Notes: generated by a model not told the origin, from the sequence alone. A DNA stretch of 64,000 nucleotides from Bimastos eiseni (GCA_959347315.1 OY365808.1:2825954-2889953), one strand, 5' to 3'; positions 1-13,900 are shown, counted from the stretch's first letter. Numbers and translations are program-made.

Positions 1-584
1 GATGCAGCTGTTTCTAATGCTGCCATCCTTCCATAGTTCGGAAGTGTGATCATATAACGGTTTTGAGCAATTGTGAGTGAATTACTTGCTCATCGTCCGT
101 ACAGAGTAGTAAAGTTTTAGTTGTATCTTTAGTTTTAGTTTTGATTAGTATTTGTCATCTCCTGAGTTTTGGTTATAGTTAATAATGACGAAAACACTTT
201 CCTCGTGATTATTATATACCAAGTCACTGCTACAGTTCTAAGTCTCAGAACATTTTTGTGTCTTCCCTCTCTCTAAGAGTTGTAAACTATGTGCTGTGAA
301 AGGATTGTCATAGTTTTTTAACATTTGTTGGTTTGTGTCCTCAAATCTGTTTTCCACGCCGTTTATCAGGTAACTCAGCAATGTATTCTAAGATATTTCT
401 CTCATTATCAGACTTGAAATGTTCCCAAAATACCACCACTGGTCTTTAGTCTACTGTCTGAAGTTGGTTTTCAGCCATTTTCTATAGGGGGCAATTTTCA
501 CGTGTCAGCTTATTTATAAAAATCATGACTTAAAAACTGTCTCACATACAGCAAATTGAGACATTATTATATTTGATTAACCAG
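1..584. other. TPX2 intron (5' part lies outside the window)
   Basis: No exon is recognisable before the acceptor at 583-584. Around 60-100 there is a minus-strand trace of the SINE body that recurs elsewhere in the window (the complement of a 'TTGAGCAAGT'-like core). Otherwise this is AT-rich intron sequence. Confidence 0.4.
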
Positions 585-3500
585 GAGCAAGTTCAAGGCC
601 CAACCGTTTAACCAAAAGATCTTTGGACACTCGATCACTGGAATAAGGAAGGTCCAACCAAAGGAATGCACCGTGGCCGAGTCGTTTGATCTGGAGATCG
701 AGAAACGTCTGGAACAACGCAAACGACAGCACAGCGAATCTGCCGATGAGCCTCAATTCGAGTTTCATGCTCAGCCTTTCCCTAAAAAGATGCTTCTTGG
801 ACCTGTGGTACATGCATTTTACCATCATTTTAGTCGCATTAGCTGTAGGGTGAACAAATGTCAATTTCCAACTGAGTATTACAAGTGAGCAGTACCGAGT
901 CTGAGTATTGAATATTTTAAAAAGTCTAGTGAATCTTAGCTTGTGGTCTGAACAATATTTTTGAATTTATTTTTTTGGTTGAAAACGCAGCTAACACTGA
1001 ACTTTAAATGAATGTATGAATTTATATGCTTTTGTAATTTTCAATTTTTCAGTCTGAAAGTGAGGAAATAATTAAATACGATTGTCGTTTTGTAAATGTA
1101 AAAAAATCCAATTTTTTCCTTATTCAAAACATGAATTTGATTTTTTTTCGCAAGCCTAAATTTTTTTAATATTTGGACCATTGTTTGTTTGAATAATCTC
1201 GAGTATCGTGGTCTATATGTTAGACTGTGTTTGATCTTGAGCACGTTATGCTTTAACTTTTTCAGTTTTGTTGAATGTTAGGGAGTGAAGCCAGCAAAGG
1301 AGAGGCCACTAACAATTCCTCAGTCACCAGCCTTTGCTACGAAATACCTTCTGCGATCGGGCCACGGGAAGGAAGATGCTCAAGTAAGACCACTAAATAC
1401 TGTAGTGTGGGTGTAAGTATGTGTGTTGCTTTAATGGTATAAGTTATTCAAACAACTGCTGCACACCTAATTACATCTTAGGGTTTGCTGGAGTCTCATA
1501 GCATGTCGTGTTATGACACGGATTCTGGTGTGATGGGGCCTGGCTTGTGGATCCCTTAATCAATTCAGAGATATAGGTGGTTCTTGATAATAATAGCCAA
1601 ATGTGGATAGTATGGGTTTGAACCTCCTTTCCTGTGGTGACTACTGTATAGGGACATTGAGCAAGTCCTTCCATCGCCTTTGCACACCCACTGATATGTA
1701 GTCTTGCTTGCATGTGCACTTCCAAACTCTGGAGATAGGGTGATAGCAAACGCGGACTTTGTATTGTATTTTTGTATTGTTTTTCTGTAGGTGGAAAAGG
1801 AACAGGCTGTTATCAAAGCCATGCCAGTTCCACACACCGGAATCCCGTTCCAACCGAAGCTGGACCATCGTGTGACTGTTGTGGAACCATTTTCATTTGA
1901 GGAACGCACCAAAGAGATGATCACAAAGAAGGAGGAAAACATCAGAAAGGTTCTGGAGGAGGAGAAGAAGGTCAGATTGGCTGGAATACTGTTTCCACAT
2001 ATTTCTGTTTCTTTCTTGATGAATGGTGTCAACAGGTATTGATTGCATGCACTCAATGGAAACCTTGAATTTTTTCCCTGTGCTCAAGGACAATGTTGTG
2101 CCCTTGTGTGCTTAAATTGGTATCGGTCAGAAGCTTTGCAATTTGCTGCCCAGGTCTTTGCATTCTGCCAATTCTTTTGTCATTCTGGTCTAAACTATGA
2201 CTTGTCTGTTTAAGCTTTTACTTGTGATTTTTGACTATGGGTTTACTTGTGATTTTTGAATATGGGTTTACTTGTGATTTTTGACTGTGGGTTTACTTAC
2301 GATTTCTGACTTTGGTTTACTTGTATGGACCATAAATCGATTCGCTTATGGATATTGGTTATTAGATTCTTTTGAACTGGTGAAGAAAGCAGCTAATAGG
2401 CATAGAGATGTCTACAGATAATATCTTGCCACTGTTTGTGTTGCAGGCAAGAGAATTTCATGCTCAGCCTCTGAAGGATCTGCAGCCACTCCTGCCTGAG
2501 AGAAGACCGAAGCGCCCAACCACACCGGAGCCTTTCAATCTGGAAATTGAGGCCAGATGTGCCATAAGAATAGAGGAGTGGAAACACAAGGTAACGATCT
2601 TCTCTTCAAAGATCATGCAATAAAGATTTGATAAAATCTTACATAAATTAACAAAAATTGGTATGTTTCAACTCACATTTATACAATGATCGTGTCTTCA
2701 TAAGTTAACATGACCTGTAATTTTGGTTGTGGGTCCGTTAGATTTGAATAGCCTCCCATTGGATCTTTGGCTCTTGCCCCATTTCTATTCCTCTCTGAAA
2801 TCTGTCTTATTGACAGTACAACTGCAATTGTGCCATCGAGGCGTATGTGTGTATGCGCTTCTGAGCAAAAGATGTTGGAAGAAGGGCAGTATCAAATTTC
2901 TGAAATATCATATCAGATTTGACCAAGGTTGGACCGGAAGCGCCTCTGAGGAGATTTCTTGAAGAGGCTCTATATTAAGTTTCAATGATTGATTTTATCT
3001 GTTTCAGAAGACTTGTGATTTATGTTGCAGCACTAGCCAGTTCTTCCTAATTTACACATAAATGAATTAATGTTCAGTTTCCAAATTTCCATATTGCTGT
3101 AACTTGCAGGTTGATGAAGAAAATAAGAAAATGAAGGCGACTGCTGCATTCAAGGCTAAGCCTCCGATAGTCTTGGAAAAAGTACCGTTTGTGCCTGCAA
3201 AGTCTGACAAACTACCAACTGGTTTGTTCTACTTATGTTCCATAGAATAAACGTTGGACGCTGTGACTAGAGCGCTCGCCTTGTAATGCGAAGTGTTCAG
3301 GTTTTATACAGAAGTGTAGGACCTTGAGCAAGTCCTAAACTCACAATTACTCAATGTCATTGACTAATATTTAGTCAGTAGAGTGTATTATACACATATA
3401 GTGTATATATTGTAGCTACATATTTCTATAGTGCCTCTCCAAGAACAGCCTAATCAGAGTGCCTTGTGAGAGAAGTCTTAAAAATATGGGCTGAAACAGA

Positions 3501-4000
3501 AACATCCCTCTGATGAAACCAAAGAGCTAGTCACAGAGGAGATATCATTCCAAAGCAAAGGGCCAACCGATGCATAAGCGCTGTTTTGGAAGTCGTCCGA
3601 AGTACCAAGAGTTCTATTATTGGTGTGATAATATTTCCTTGCTTAGTAACATATCTGCATATACATACTGTACTGTCTGTCGTGTTAAAGAGCTGTTCTA
3701 TCTTTAGAAATGGCCGACTTCCAGCTAAACACGGAGAAGAGAGCTGAAAAACGTCAGGAGTGGGAGGCATGGAACAACGAGAAGGCCACAGAATCGGCCA
3801 TCGAACGCATGCAGTACGAGAAGTCGAAGACCGACGAAAACGAAAGAGAGATCCACCGCCTGCGTGCCGAGGCCGTGCCAAGGGCGAACCCCATCCGACA
3901 GTACAAACCCGTGCAGATTGTGCCCAGCGACCAGCCCCTCACCAACCCGGAGTCCCCGCGATTTTCCGAAAGGCTGAAAGTCAAGATGCTTCGCCACTGA
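585..4000 (+). CDS. TPX2: TPX2 spindle assembly factor, C-terminal part (six exons)
   Basis: TPX2 is a microtubule-associated protein that targets kinesin Xklp2/Kif15, activates Aurora A and nucleates spindle microtubules. Exons read in phase: 585-807, 1282-1383, 1791-1970, 2447-2590, 3110-3221 and 3708-4000 (stop TGA). Together they give 350 residues, about the C-terminal half of a vertebrate-sized TPX2 (near 750 aa). The sequence shows repeated blocks of basic coiled coil followed by FKAxP/FHAQP motifs (FKAQPF, FEFHAQPF, REFHAQPL, FKAKPP). The short motif PLTxPxSPxF occurs twice: RPLTIPQSPAF in exon 2 of the window and QPLTNPESPRF near the end. The closing RANPIRQY...DQPLT arrangement matches the family C-terminus. 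The N-terminal Aurora-binding part must lie to the left of the window. It converges with the NDRG gene. I assigned the exons by protein homology and splice phase, not from transcripts. Confidence 0.9.
2217..2318. repeat. 25-bp tandem repeat in a TPX2 intron
   Basis: About four imperfect copies of a 25-bp unit (GTTTACTTGTGATTTTTGAN...) lie between the third and fourth TPX2 exons of the window. Confidence 0.7.
2728..2995 (+). mobile_element. LINE remnant, end of ORF2 and 3' tail
   Basis: The translated piece contains LDLNSLPLDLW followed by TGSASEEIS, the decayed 'W-NSLP-LR' block typical of the extreme C-terminus of L2/CR1-like reverse transcriptases. A 'GGCTCTATATTAAG' tail resembles the GGTGCTATATAAAT ends seen throughout the window. 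It is intronic, in TPX2, and non-functional. Confidence 0.45.
3253..3365 (+). repeat. tRNA-Thr-like SINE, copy 1
   Basis: The head GACTAGAGCGCTCGCC-TTGTAAT-GCGA resembles the D arm and anticodon arm of tRNA-Thr(UGU), with a TGT triplet in the loop. The body carries the core 'GACCTTGAGCAAGTCCT', shared with the minus-strand copy near 19970-20095. It sits in the last TPX2 intron. Confidence 0.5.
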
Positions 4001-5515
4001 ATTAATGGGAGCAATTGGCTGTTTCCATTGGTGTTTCCTAGACTCTTGGGGTAATCGTCGTCAGTGCCTAGATTTTCTGTTTGTGTGTTGATATGAACGT
4101 GACTGCTTGAGCATGTGCGTGAACATTTCTGCTTTGTTCCATGCCATTTATTTGTTAAGGTTACTTTACTCATTTTGTTTCAGAGATTTATATAGCACCT
4201 CATCTAGATAATCTACTTGGAATGCTTTTGGGTCAGCCCCTGCTTAAGAGAGCAGTATTTAGATTAGATTACATGACCTCAAGAGCTATGGGCATTAGAC
4301 ATAGTGCCACACTGAGCCACTTCTAGATTGCAGAGCCAGCGACGGAAAAGGCTCTGCACTACATGTTAGGCGAACAGGGTGGCAAGAAGTTTGGCCTGCC
4401 TGAAAGAGCGGAGAGAACCACGGTGCCGGATGTTCCGGGTAGAGCAGGAGAGTTCCTGTGTGTAAACAGTGTAATTAGTAAGATTTTCCCATAGCTGGAA
4501 ATGTTAATCTTTCATATGTTTGTGATTTCCGAATTAATTGATTGGCCACAATAACGAGAGCAGACAATGAAAAAAACGACTGAAATCTTTGAAAGCAGTG
4601 CAATTAATGCACCGTCATTATTATATTTGGGCCTATCCATCATAGCTCAAAAGAACATTGTCAAAGTACAGATGGTGGCACCAATTTAAAAAATTGATAA
4701 TGGTGATAGCTCGTTTTTACGATGATCACTTAGGGAGTCTGCAGCGGGTCACATATGGTGCGGATCGATGGCTGGAATCTGGCAACAGGGAATACCTCCA
4801 ATGTTGTATTGAACTTGCTGGAAGAGGATGATATTACACTCTGTGTGGCAGGAAATGGAAAGTGGAGACCAGACAGACGACTGTTGACTCGTAGCTGCGA
4901 CTAATCAAAGCAATGTAGTAGACTCGTGCCGAACTGTACCATGTTGTTCATTTGAGTATAGTTAGTGCTTAAGCTATGCCTCAGAATAGTAAATTCTTGT
5001 TGATAGGCACATAGAATATGTGAGGAATTTCATGTTCTAATTTGTGTTGGTTTTCTTATTGTCCAGATAATGCTTGATTTTTATGCAATTTCATAACTTA
5101 CTGTTATTGGTCTTAAGTGTAGTAGGTGAATGTCTTTGTATAATTTTAGTGCACAATACCACATAAATGGGTGGTATGCACTGTTTTTTTGCTTAATAAT
5201 AACAGGGAAGGAGTCAAATGTCAAGAACAGACTTTTAAAACAATTTAGGTAATGACTGAATTTGTGTTGTACTTCATTAAGCTTACTAATGAAAGGAAAC
5301 TAAATGTTTTGACATAATGTTTACAATGTTCTTTTTAATTGGCATAAGTGTTATGTAATAAATATATCTATTCATATAATTATTATATTAAAAAAATATT
5401 TTTTCCCTGTTCTGCTTCTTGCTTTTTGTGGATCCTCTCCTCATGTGTATGTACTAAGCTTCTCTAATCCCATTATGAAAGTTAATTAGCTAAGATCGTT
5501 TATATGTGACCCATC
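4001..5515. other. TPX2 3' UTR and downstream sequence
   Basis: No ORF is convincing here. A degenerate 'ATTTATATAGCACCTC' SINE/LINE-derived segment starts near 4187. The best poly(A) hexamer is at 5357-5362, which would give a 3' UTR of about 1.36 kb. Confidence 0.4.
5357..5362 (+). terminator. Candidate TPX2 poly(A) signal AATAAA
   Basis: This canonical hexamer lies downstream of the TPX2 stop codon, in a T/A-rich context and before an intergenic MITE. Transcript 3' ends are needed to confirm its use. Confidence 0.4.
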
Positions 5516-6126
5516 TGACCAAAACTAGTCGTAAGTCGGATTTTTCACAATTTGAGTGTCATATACCATGTGAAAGGATAAAGACTCCTTTAAAATGCCA
5601 CTAACTTTTTTTTTCTATGATGTTCCTGCCCAAAGTTACGAGTAAAACATATATGGGTCAGTTGTTCGATCATTACTCCAAGAAAAATGCATTTGAAGTT
5701 TGGTATAATTTTGAATTGGAAAATGCCTAGCCAACCTACTTCAGAATTGAAGGAATTTTGATAAAGACACTAGCTTATGTTTGTTACCTAATTCTAATGC
5801 AGCATAGGCTAGACGAGTGTTTGGGCTTTCTACTCATACTAAGTTTGATATCCTAGCCTGAAGCAGAACTTGGCTATTAATGGCGGGAAAACGGCAAATT
5901 ATTAGAAATCATTAAATTTTTTAAACGATAGCTACCACGAAGTCATCTAAAAGGCATCAAAAATCTATTTTTTCACCAAATTTAGTTTTTATGTGAGTAA
6001 AACATATTTATATATCAATTTCTGTCAAGAACAAGAAATTGAAAAAATTTACTTTTTATCCCACTTTTGCAATTATCTCACTAACATGTTTTGCGACTTA
6101 CGACTGGTTTTGTGCAGATGGGTCTC
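5516..6126. mobile_element. 611-bp MITE with ~38-bp terminal inverted repeats
   Basis: The left end reads GTGACCCATCTGACCAAAAC and the reverse complement of the right end reads GAGACCCATCTGCACAAAAC. Both continue with AGTCGTAAGTCG after one or two bases. Both ends are flanked by ATAT (5512-5515 and 6127-6130), consistent with a short target duplication. There is no internal ORF, so it is a non-autonomous DNA transposon whose superfamily I cannot assign. Confidence 0.75.
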
Positions 6127-7976
6127 ATATGGGATTTATTTTACCATAGGCTACTATCTATTTTGTTAAACATCATATTTGTTAGCTATAATTTGTTAAC
6201 GGTTATGTGGAAATCAAATACTAACACTTAACATTTCAACAAATTTTAATACTGAAAAATTGTTAAAGTATGGATATAGTCATGGATTTGATTTGTAGTT
6301 CTGATTTTAATATTCCATAACTTGAAGTCTGAATAATCTTAAAAGAATTTAATTACAATAAAAAATCCAAATTTCACAAAGTATAAATTACTTTCCATCA
6401 GTCTCGAATACTGTACTTTTTCAACCATTCAAACAAATTGTGAACAGCTGACTTCCCTACTCAAAGACTTGCCCTGAATTACTTGCATACAACCGAGACT
6501 CGCGCAGCTAGACGCATTGTGACATGTATTATATTCTGATACGATTGATGCCGATGGCGTTGGTCTATTCGGTAGAAACTGAATATCAGTTAATATTGCT
6601 CCAAACTTTGTGATTTAAGTGTCAAAGTTGGTTAAGTTGCCTAAATGAAAAAACTAGTAAGTATTTCACTGTAGGTATTACCAGTACTTAGAGATTCTAT
6701 TGATTTGAAAATCTATAAATTTTTTTACAGAGTACTTTCGAATGTGTGTATTTTGGATTGAATATTAACTGTTTGAACTCAACATGCTAAAACCTGCAAG
6801 CACACATTGTTTATGCTTTAAAATAAATAGAATAGCTATTGCCAAAGTCATCATCATAATTATCTCTGCTGGTCAGACCAACAAATAAATTACACGTAGT
6901 TCTTTACGCTTGTAAAGTTCTTGAAAGTTGATGTTGAGACAACATTTGCTTCGATAAGAATCTAACACATACAAGTATTATCACACATTATTAACATACA
7001 AGTATTTTTTTTATTAAACCAGTTGATATTTCAATAAGGTGAACTCTTGAAAAGATGTGTAATGCTTAACAAAATTGATCAAATAAACAATAATACTCGG
7101 TGAATTTCAAATAAGCAAACTAGTTACTTCTGCGGAGATAAGCGATATTGTGACTAGTCGGGATTGGCCTTCTTGATTATTATTTTTGACAAGCTCATCA
7201 CTAAGAGAATTGGGCTAACAATGTTGGGGCAGTCTGTCCAGAATTTTAAATTTTTTTTATAAAACCTCAACCTGTAGGATATCACATGCAAATTCGAGCT
7301 CTCTCTCTATCCAATGCCTTAATTAGACGAAGTTGGCCTTAGCATGTGATACGAAACAGCTTGAATCACAGTGACACTCAGATGCAGCACTTGGAAACAA
7401 AATCAGTGATTTTAGGTTAATTACTAGAATTTTGGTGGTTAGATTTTAGATCGTTAGATTTTCTGGTTAATGTAAAATAGTAAGTGACAAGTAGTCTTAT
7501 CGCCACTAGTAAGCTCATAGAAACATAATAATTATATATGGCCCAGAAACGCACACAGTATGACATAGTACAGATTAACTAGACTACAAAATAAAAAAAA
7601 CTGAAGGCCTATAAGCACAGTAGTCATTTTTTGAAAGGTCACAAATGAATTGTGACAGCAATTGGGCAAATATTCATCTCTACAAGATAATATGAAGCCA
7701 TCAAATCAATCGATCAACTACTGAAATAAATAAATGAATGTGAAATATGGAAACAATCCAAGGAATATGAACAGTAAAGAAATATGAAACAATCAAACCA
7801 GTTGATGAAATCTTTTACAAAAAACTGGGGAGATAAAAGATACAGCAGGAAGAAATTAAACAATAAAAATCCTAATTTATAAACAGTCATAGATAGATAA
7901 GTGGATTCTGATGTGTTGTTCAACTATGGAAGACATGTCAAGAAACTTATTTCTCCTTTGAAACATCAACACAAAC
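6127..7976. other. TPX2-NDRG convergent intergenic sequence
   Basis: The sequence is AT-rich and non-coding. It should include the 3' UTR of the minus-strand NDRG gene. I see no supported gene; the short ORFs are chance. Confidence 0.4.
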
Positions 7977-10900
7977 TTAGCCAATAGATGATCGTGTAAG
8001 TTTTGTTGCAGACACGGGATTTACTCTCGATTTCATCTTCCTGGTGGCCAGGAATCGCGTGTAGGAGGCCGATTGCAACGTAGGAACTGTAATTGTAAAG
8101 ACGTACAGTACAAGTACAAAGTAAAGTAATGTGTTAATTACGTGCAATGACAATGAATGCAGTATGTCAAGTGGATCTCAAAATACATGTTCTACTGTCA
8201 TACGCAGAAGCAATGATCTACATCAGTGGTTCCCAACCCTTTTCGACCAGGGCCACTTTTATTTAGTTCGACGACAAGAAGGGCCACAAGGTTAAAAATA
8301 ATTATTTTAAATTTTAACAGATTTTATAAAGAATATAATCAAATTACACATGGATAAATATGTTTCATGTTACTTATAAATATCAACAAAATATAATAAT
8401 TTTAATAGAAAAATAATTATTAAGTAAAATATTTATTTTTTGCACAAATATTTTTGTATATCTTTGATAGGCCTGGCGGGCCACTTTTGGCCCACAGGCC
8501 ACAGGTTGGGAATTGCTGATATACATGGATATAAGTATGTACTTCTTATGAAACAACCAAGATGAAACACATTTCAGGAGACACAATATCCATTAAATTC
8601 TGGAATTGCACTGGCATGACGATTTTATGAATGAAACAGCCTTAAAATGCTAAGAGAGCCTGCTATTTGCATGGCTTCAATTGCATTTTAAATACTGACC
8701 GTAGCCAAGACCTTGGAGGAAGTAGAGCACTGCCTCGGCCACCTGAGCTGGCTTCTCTTCCAGAACCAGTCCACCGCAGTCAAACTGAGGAGCATTAACA
8801 AAAGCAGATACAAGTATTGGAATCTGTACTAATCTTACACATTGCTAACAAAATGCTCTAAACACATTTATATAGCACCTTCAGGAAAAACTTTCAACAG
8901 TAATGAACCCACACATAGTAAGCTGAAGGAGAAACCACAGCCTTGTGACAAGTTGCTTTCATTGGACAAATGAACCTGTCTAAGCACAGAGCAATGACAA
9001 AATTGACCCATACCAGTAAATTAAATCCAGTTATAGAGTACTAACCTTTATCCAGGTGGTTTTACCAGGGTCTGTGCGATTGTTCATTTCAATTGTGTCA
9101 TTAAGGAGTGGCGAATCAGTACCAGTCATCAACATCAAAGGACACCTACAGACAGTACAAATTGAACAGCACATAGTCTAAGGCATTGCAGACATGGCTA
9201 TCAAAATGATCTAAACAAGGGCAAGTTAAGGTTTAACAGAGAATGGAATTCTACAACAAAATACATATAATTCCATGTAACATGGTTTCAGTATACTTAA
9301 CACTGGTTAACTTATAGGCCCAGGTAGTGACTCAGTGAACTAGGCCTATCGGCAGCACCTCAGCTGAATTTAAAAACTATTTCATACAATTCAGTCCAAC
9401 ATTAATTCTCTGTTTATCCTAAGTCACAAGTGTTTGGAACATTTTGTTAGCCATGTGTAAAATGCTTCGTAAAGGGGATTATAATATAACACATTTGAGA
9501 TTTAGAGTAGTTCAGAAGACATTGATTGATTGATTGATTGATTGATTGAAGCCATTGATTGAATCACAGACAACATAAAAAGGCACAGATATAAATGCAG
9601 TGATACATTTACATTCAAGCCCTCTGCTTTTGGTGTTAAAGGAGTAGCCGTAAAGGATTAGTAAACCCACAAAGTCCAGGGTTATCCCACTTACTCAAAT
9701 GGAGTAATTGCAGATTCACAGATTTAAAAGTCAGTAAGATAAGGAAAACACTTAACTAGTTTCGTTTTACAACAAAGCTTACATTTTATAAAAGAAAGTT
9801 TCTTGAGCCGAGTGATGAGTCATTGCTCTGCTTGCAGCTCAGGAAACATTTTCTAAATTACTTAAATCATCACATTTGTTTAGATCTGTCAGGTAGCCAC
9901 ATCTAGCACCTTCATGAGAATCTTATAAGGTGCTATATAAATGGCCATATACATACATACAGTATCAGTGTAATGTAATGTAAATCCTCGAAAATTTCTC
10001 AGCACCCAACAACTTTATGATCAAGCTCATACAGATGGGATATAAAGATTTCATTAGCAGGTTTTATTCTCCTACACCAGGTTGAACCCTGTCATGTATG
10101 TTGTAACATTCCTATTTAGCATACACAGCATAAATATTTTGCAAAACAATGTGTTAATTCGGATTTAAATTGTTTCACAGATAATATATTTACTATGGTT
10201 GAAGTAAGAGATACTTAGGAGAATATGAATATATATGATGGAGCATTCACCTTGAAACATGGAGTGTACAGCAACTTTATAGTGCCAATGTGTTTAAGGT
10301 ACAAGGCATCATCAACCAATGGTAGTTTGATTTTCACCATGAGAGGACATTGGACGAGTCATTAATGTAAACTGCTTAAAAGTGCCAATAGACTGTGTGC
10401 CATTTAGGTCATGGCACTATGCAGATCAAAGAAATGAAATTCTGAAAAGATTTTATTCAACAGGAACTGTCCATATAGAAAAAAATCATATCCTACTTGA
10501 AGTTTTTAATTGTTTTGCACTTGTCAGGATGAAGTTCACGCGCAATGCCAAGATCTGTACGTCTGAAGAAAACAGAAGCCGTAATGTAATGTAATCAAGC
10601 ATTTACGTAGTGTCCCTTCAAGATATCTACTGTGCTGGCCTAAATGATGTTAAGTGTCATAGTGAACAAGTAAAATACTTCTGTTAGCAAAACTGCACAG
10701 TAAGCTGAAAAGAGTCATCAATGGTGGGCCCACACACAAGCGTGGAACCAACCAATGGACTCATTCCAGTCGACAGCAGACAGATGGCATGGATGTTCAG
10801 AGTCTCTGAGCCATGTGGCATCGATGAGTAGAGCGTAAACACTACAACCCCACTCAAAACTTCAAAAATTGTACAGCTAAATTGTAAGATGCAATACTCA

Positions 10901-13900
10901 TATATTCTGCATATTATTATTATTAATAATAAAAATTTTGTTAATTGTGCATGACACCAAACTGTGAATCTGAGGTGCAGACGTGAATATACACATCTTG
11001 CGATCTTTCAGCACTACTCCTAAGAATTGTGGCTCTGCAGTTAAGAGATATTTGCATAAAGCACAGATATGGAGCCTCAAGCACTTCACAGCCGAATAGC
11101 CCTCAAATTCTTAACCAAACTCGGATGTGTTTTTAATAGTGGCATCTCAACTGATGCCAATTATCTCACTTCAGCTCAATGCTCATGCATGATCGTCTCC
11201 ATTGAAGAACAGCTGTAAAAAGGTGCACATTTACTTAATAACAAACCGTCAGGATTGCAGGCTGTGCTCGATTGCCCACAACCTCAACGCGGATATGGCC
11301 TGCCTCAGTTCTAGAGCTTAATAAATGACAATTACCTTACTTCACCTTATTTAACAATAGAAAACAACCTGTGACATTTTAGATACACAACATGTAACTT
11401 TATTAATTCAATCAATTCAGTCTTTTCAAGCTGACATTACCTAGTGTAAGAGTCGATGAAATGTCCCAAATTCTGCGGATTGATCGTCCTCAGATAGTCG
11501 ATGCAAGTGATGACAAGATCCGGATTCACGTGCAATTGTTTCTAAATTCAAAGCGTAGCACATATCAAGTAATCTACCATTATTAGTCGATAACTCCTGT
11601 TGCACCAGTATTTTAATGCCAAAGGCATCAACCAATGGTGCATCAAAATCCAGATATCGCTCTACCGGTACTTTTATGGACTATTAAATAGATCAAACGA
11701 TGAAATGTTTCAAGTTAGCGAAAGCAATCGATATAAGTGTTGCTAAACCATGGACATTTCTGCATTTTAAGCTCCTGCTTTCAACAAAAAATCTCCAGCA
11801 TTGACCATGGCAAGGCCAACAAGAGAGCATATTTAAACATAATACTTATGTACATAGCATATGTACACATTACACAATATTAACATATATACATATTAAC
11901 ATTATGTAAACACTGTTTCCCAATTTTAACATCACAGTGCACTTGAAACAAAAGTCCATGGTGAGTTCTCCTCAGAAGCATCCGATATTGTTATTATTAT
12001 GCATTTGCTGAGTGTCTCCATCTAGTGATAAAGCATCAATCACTGGCAAAGAGCAATTGCGAGTCAAGGACTTGCTCAATGAACCCATGTAGTAACCATC
12101 TCAAGGAAAGTAGTATGAGGTTTGAGGTTTCTCAAAACTTTACTTTCCAAATTACACGGCATTGGCGAGCCCTTTATCCAATAGACTACCATGTGCCGCA
12201 AATATGCTTTCACAATGGTAACCTACCTACCTCACTTAGTATTTTTTGAATTTTTTAATATTTTTTTACTATTTTTTACATATGGCCTTTTACAGAATAA
12301 CTACTCAGTGTCCACCACATTCCAATCCCCAACCTAAACGACACCCGCCTCAACAGCAACTTTGCCCCTCTAATCCTCTGTAAAGCCGACTCGAAACTTC
12401 TTTTGGACAATCTCTCAAACTTGCCACACTGCTCATGAATAAGCTGGTGCCCTGCACTTGGCTTTCAAGTGGCATTTTAGATAGGCTGGAGATTACGATT
12501 ACAACTAATCTTCCCGGGTGTTCACCTTATTACATCTTCTTGCTGCAGCGCTATCATTGTGCTGCATTTAACGAAAATATCCAATATCAGACACCAGCGG
12601 GATATATAAGTATATATAAGTTTCTAATTAATAAAGTTAATGATTTCAAACGTACCTGTCGAAACCACTGGCCTAACAGATACTCTTCAACACCCGTAGT
12701 AATCACATTTCTCTTCAGGTACCAGGCATTCCACTGGAAATAAGAAAAAAATGAAAAGATGCAGATTACGAACAAGAAATTTATTCAAGCAAACAGCAAA
12801 AAATCAATTGACTGCTAACAATTCACGCCTAAGCAGTGGAAAATCAACCCAAATGTGGTTGCATATGACTGAACATCAATTTCAATTGCCTTTAGACTGC
12901 TGCTTACTGTATTCCATGAAAATGGTATCCCAACTATCTGATGGTATCCCAACTATCTGGATTGCTGGTCTCTTTAGGGCCTTTCTTCTTCCCTGTTGTT
13001 TCCAAATTATCAATGCATCCATTTTTCTCACATGTTGCTCAATTGGGATCAATAAAACATAAATTTTAAAAATTGAATTGAGATATAGGGAACTATACTG
13101 GTTTCCTATCAAGGAATGCATTCAAGGTCTTCTTACCTGGATGATCCATAAGGGGTGTACCACTGCACCGGTATACACCAAAGAGCTCTGTGTTCCAGTT
13201 ACAACTCAGCCTGGTTGGGGGTGCCCTAAAGTAGCATCCTCGATAGGGTGCTATATAAATATTTGTAATGAATGAACGAATATGTACACACACACACACA
13301 CACACACAAACAAACCTTCTGAAATATCCACTCAATCCAACCGGCTTGTGTAGCTGTGCAGTTGACCAGGATAAGCCCATCGACCACATCCGGATAATTC
13401 AGCTGTTCACGGTACACACAGATCAAGTCATAGATTAAACATTAAAAAATAATACAAATGAGGAAAAGAACTAAGAAACTTAACAAAGAGAGCAAACTAA
13501 GTAACATTTATGATACGTAATCACATTGACTTGTGCTTTTATTAATTAAAAAAATTATAGAATGTAGACATATTGACTATTGATTTTATTTCCATACAAT
13601 TTATGATACTTTATCACATTAATTCATGCATTAATTATATTAAAAATGGTCATATAGACTAAAACTTTAATTTCTTAAAAAGTTTGATATTTAGTCATAT
13701 TGACCAGTGCAGTTATTTCTAAACAATTTATGATATTGACTTTACCTTAATTTCTTAAACATTTGAGATACTTAGTCATATTGATGTGTGCTTGTAGGCC
13801 TACTTATAAAACTGTATTATTCTTGGCTACCAATCACTCTGCAGCAAATGCAAATCTAGCATAAAAAATTATCTACAGATTAACTAAATCATCATTCCAT

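Noticed and set aside
3531..4173. Minus-strand ORFs over the last TPX2 exon
   Set aside because: They are antisense shadows of a well-supported TPX2 exon.
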